Of a DNA stretch of 23,897 bases, positions 23,069 through 23,897 are shown piece by piece (within the stretch, counting starts at the first letter, position 1; each line of letters starts with the position of its first letter). The notes beneath the pieces are model-generated. The model saw only the letters and a program-made list of their open reading frames with translations. It was not told the origin of the DNA and made no database searches. Source of the DNA: an uncultured Lachnospiraceae bacterium (GTDB lineage: Bacteria > Bacillota > Clostridia > Lachnospirales > Lachnospiraceae); the NCBI GenBank assembly GCA_910586015.1, contig CAJUGJ010000030.1, positions 1-23,897 of the forward strand, written 5' to 3'. A program made the translations under genes and the position numbers.

Positions 23069-23692
23069 TTACTTACCTCCAATAAATGAATATAAATTAG
23101 AAAGATTCAAAACATCATTCTCAACTGAAATAAAACTATCTAATTTTCTTGTATTTACTAAACAAATATTTTTAAAGGTATAATTTGGAAACAAGTTTTT
23201 ATATTGTTCAATAACCTCCAAATAAGATCTTGTATAGAATGAAATCTTATCTATCGTTTTAAGAAATTTAATGAAATATATTTCATTCCTTTTTTTGATA
23301 ACAAGATCGATTCGTTTGGTTCTAAAGTTTCCTTTCACTTGCACTTCTGTTGCTACAACTGTATTAGGAAATAATACTTGAAAAAGAATACTTGCTTTAC
23401 CAAAATCATTAAAAATAACTTTTTCTAGTCTGTCAGAAAATAAAGTGGTATAATCAGTTTCTATATAAGGACAAGTTATATAACATAAGTCACAATCATT
23501 ACATTGATCTAATATTTTTAATTTACCTTCTACAATATTCTGAGCTGCCCTATGGCAAATAAAATTTTCCATAAGAAACAGAGGGGAGCCATTTATTATA
23601 TCTTCAATATAGGCATTATTTGGAGCTAATCCAAGTGCACATTTTGGTAATCCTGCACTTGTTGAACAGCCATTACAAAAATTATGGTTCAT
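23069..23692 (-). CDS. Ferredoxin-like Cys-motif protein with degenerate nuclease-type domain
   Basis: A 207-residue protein. The N-terminal part carries CNGC (C6, C9), C18 and C46, then CNDCDLCYITCPY (C64, C67, C70, C74), the CxxCxxCxxxCP pattern of [4Fe-4S] ferredoxins. The C-terminal part looks like a PD-(D/E)XK fold: VVATEVQVKGN (E116), KRIDLVIKK (D129), then EIYFIKFLK. At the position where E-x-K is expected the sequence reads K142-F-L, so the catalytic Glu appears lost and the domain is probably a non-cutting relative. GGAAGGGA precedes ATG 23692. It is the first gene of the operon, downstream of the TGTGCACA repeats. An Fe-S cluster is inferred from the motif, not shown. Confidence 0.7.
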   Translation of the reverse strand: MNHNFCNGCSTSAGLPKCALGLAPNNAYIEDIINGSPLFLMENFICHRAAQNIVEGKLKILDQCNDCDLCYITCPYIETDYTTLFSDRLEKVIFNDFGKASILFQVLFPNTVVATEVQVKGNFRTKRIDLVIKKRNEIYFIKFLKTIDKISFYTRSYLEVIEQYKNLFPNYTFKNICLVNTRKLDSFISVENDVLNLSNLYSFIGGK

Positions 23693-23723
23693 TTATTCCC
23701 TTCCTTTTTTGTACATATATTTT

Positions 23724-23752
23724 ATTATACTATAATTTTGTGCACATCAAAT
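23724..23752 (-). promoter_or_regulatory. Probable promoter of the nuclease operon, with TGTGCACA in its spacer
   Basis: TATAAT (23724-23729) with a weak ATTTGA (23747-23752) 17 bp upstream; an alternative is TATAGT (23729-23734) with TTCTGA (23752-23757). In both cases the palindrome TGTGCACA at 23739-23746 lies between the -35 and -10 boxes, a position suited to repression. The start codon is 32 bases below the -10. Confidence 0.5.
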
Positions 23753-23897
23753 CAGAAGTTGAAACAATGTTTTTTTTGTTTCAACATTATACCTTAACTT
23801 TGTGCACAAATGTGCACATCAAATCAGAAGTTGAAACAATGGTTTTTTTGTTTCAACATTATACCTTAACTTTGTGCACAAATGTGCACATCAAATC
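23739..23897. repeat. 72-bp tandem repeat with five TGTGCACA palindromes
   Basis: Units 23739-23810 and 23811-23882 differ at one base only (T/G). A third copy begins at 23883 and runs off the window. Each unit holds TGTGCACA at its start and again ten bases before the next unit (23739, 23801, 23811, 23873, 23883), and a 10-bp hairpin GTTGAAACAA:TTGTTTCAAC (23758-23767 with 23776-23785). On the minus strand each unit also carries a TATAAT (23786-23791). It is not a CRISPR array, because the whole 72-bp unit repeats with no variable spacer. The position upstream of the nuclease operon suggests a repeated operator/promoter; an iteron-type origin is an alternative. Confidence 0.85.

Noticed and set aside
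23739..23897. CRISPR array (72-bp period would fit a 36-bp repeat plus 36-bp spacer, and GTTGAAAC is CRISPR-like).
   Set aside because: The two full units are identical across all 72 bp except one base, so there is no variable spacer, and no cas gene is present. It is a tandem repeat.

Overview
The window looks like accessory chromosome from a low-GC Gram-positive bacterium, most likely one of the Clostridia (Lachnospiraceae-like gut anaerobes). The evidence is the strong A+T bias, AGGAGG-type ribosome binding sites, compact TTGACA/TATAAT promoters, and the protein families present (Mef-like MFS, DMT and MATE transporters, several GNATs, AraC and DeoR regulators). No rRNA, tRNA, integrase, transposase or CRISPR array was found. 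The species cannot be named from the sequence.

Layout. 1-1050 is very A+T-rich and holds no convincing gene. 1.1-2.6 kb (minus) is a Mef-like MFS exporter behind a 12-codon leader peptide and several competing hairpins. 2.6-4.8 kb (plus) is a two-gene type II restriction-modification (R-M) system: a DpnM/Dam-like adenine methylase overlapping a PD-(D/E)XK endonuclease. 4.8-7.25 kb (minus) holds a GNAT, and upstream of it a GNAT-nucleoside phosphorylase operon. That operon is preceded by its own promoter, a 20-codon leader ORF and a terminator/antiterminator switch. 7.2-10.1 kb (minus) is a DeoR regulator, an alkaline-phosphatase-fold phosphodiesterase and an organophosphate-type MFS carrier in one operon. 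10.2-11.2 kb (plus) is an AraC regulator translationally coupled to a stand-alone clpP. 11.2-13.3 kb is an AraC regulator divergent from a DMT transporter and the internally deleted remains of a GH2 (beta-glucuronidase-type) gene. 13.3-14.6 kb is a MATE exporter. 14.7-18.6 kb holds a small unknown protein, a GmrSD-like DUF262/DUF1524 nuclease, a GNAT, a small very basic protein and a gamma-glutamylcyclotransferase-fold protein. 18.7-23.9 kb is the most unusual part. An AbrB-like protein and two DNA methyltransferases of different motif order (plus) converge on a three-gene minus operon. That operon encodes a Cys-rich protein with a ferredoxin-type CxxCxxCxxxCP motif, an unrecognised winged-helix-like protein, and a Cys-rich PD-(D/E)XK nuclease. 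A 72-bp tandem repeat carrying five TGTGCACA palindromes lies upstream of the operon.

How it works together. Two themes stand out. One is defence against foreign DNA: two R-M type loci plus a GmrSD-like enzyme. The other is drug or toxin handling with ribosome-sensing control: two leader-peptide attenuators in front of an exporter and an acetyltransferase/phosphorylase pair, plus a MATE exporter. The best candidate for an undescribed system is the 18.8-23.7 kb locus, which looks like an R-M system whose nuclease side appears to bind metal or iron-sulfur clusters. All families were recognised by eye from motifs; no search was run.
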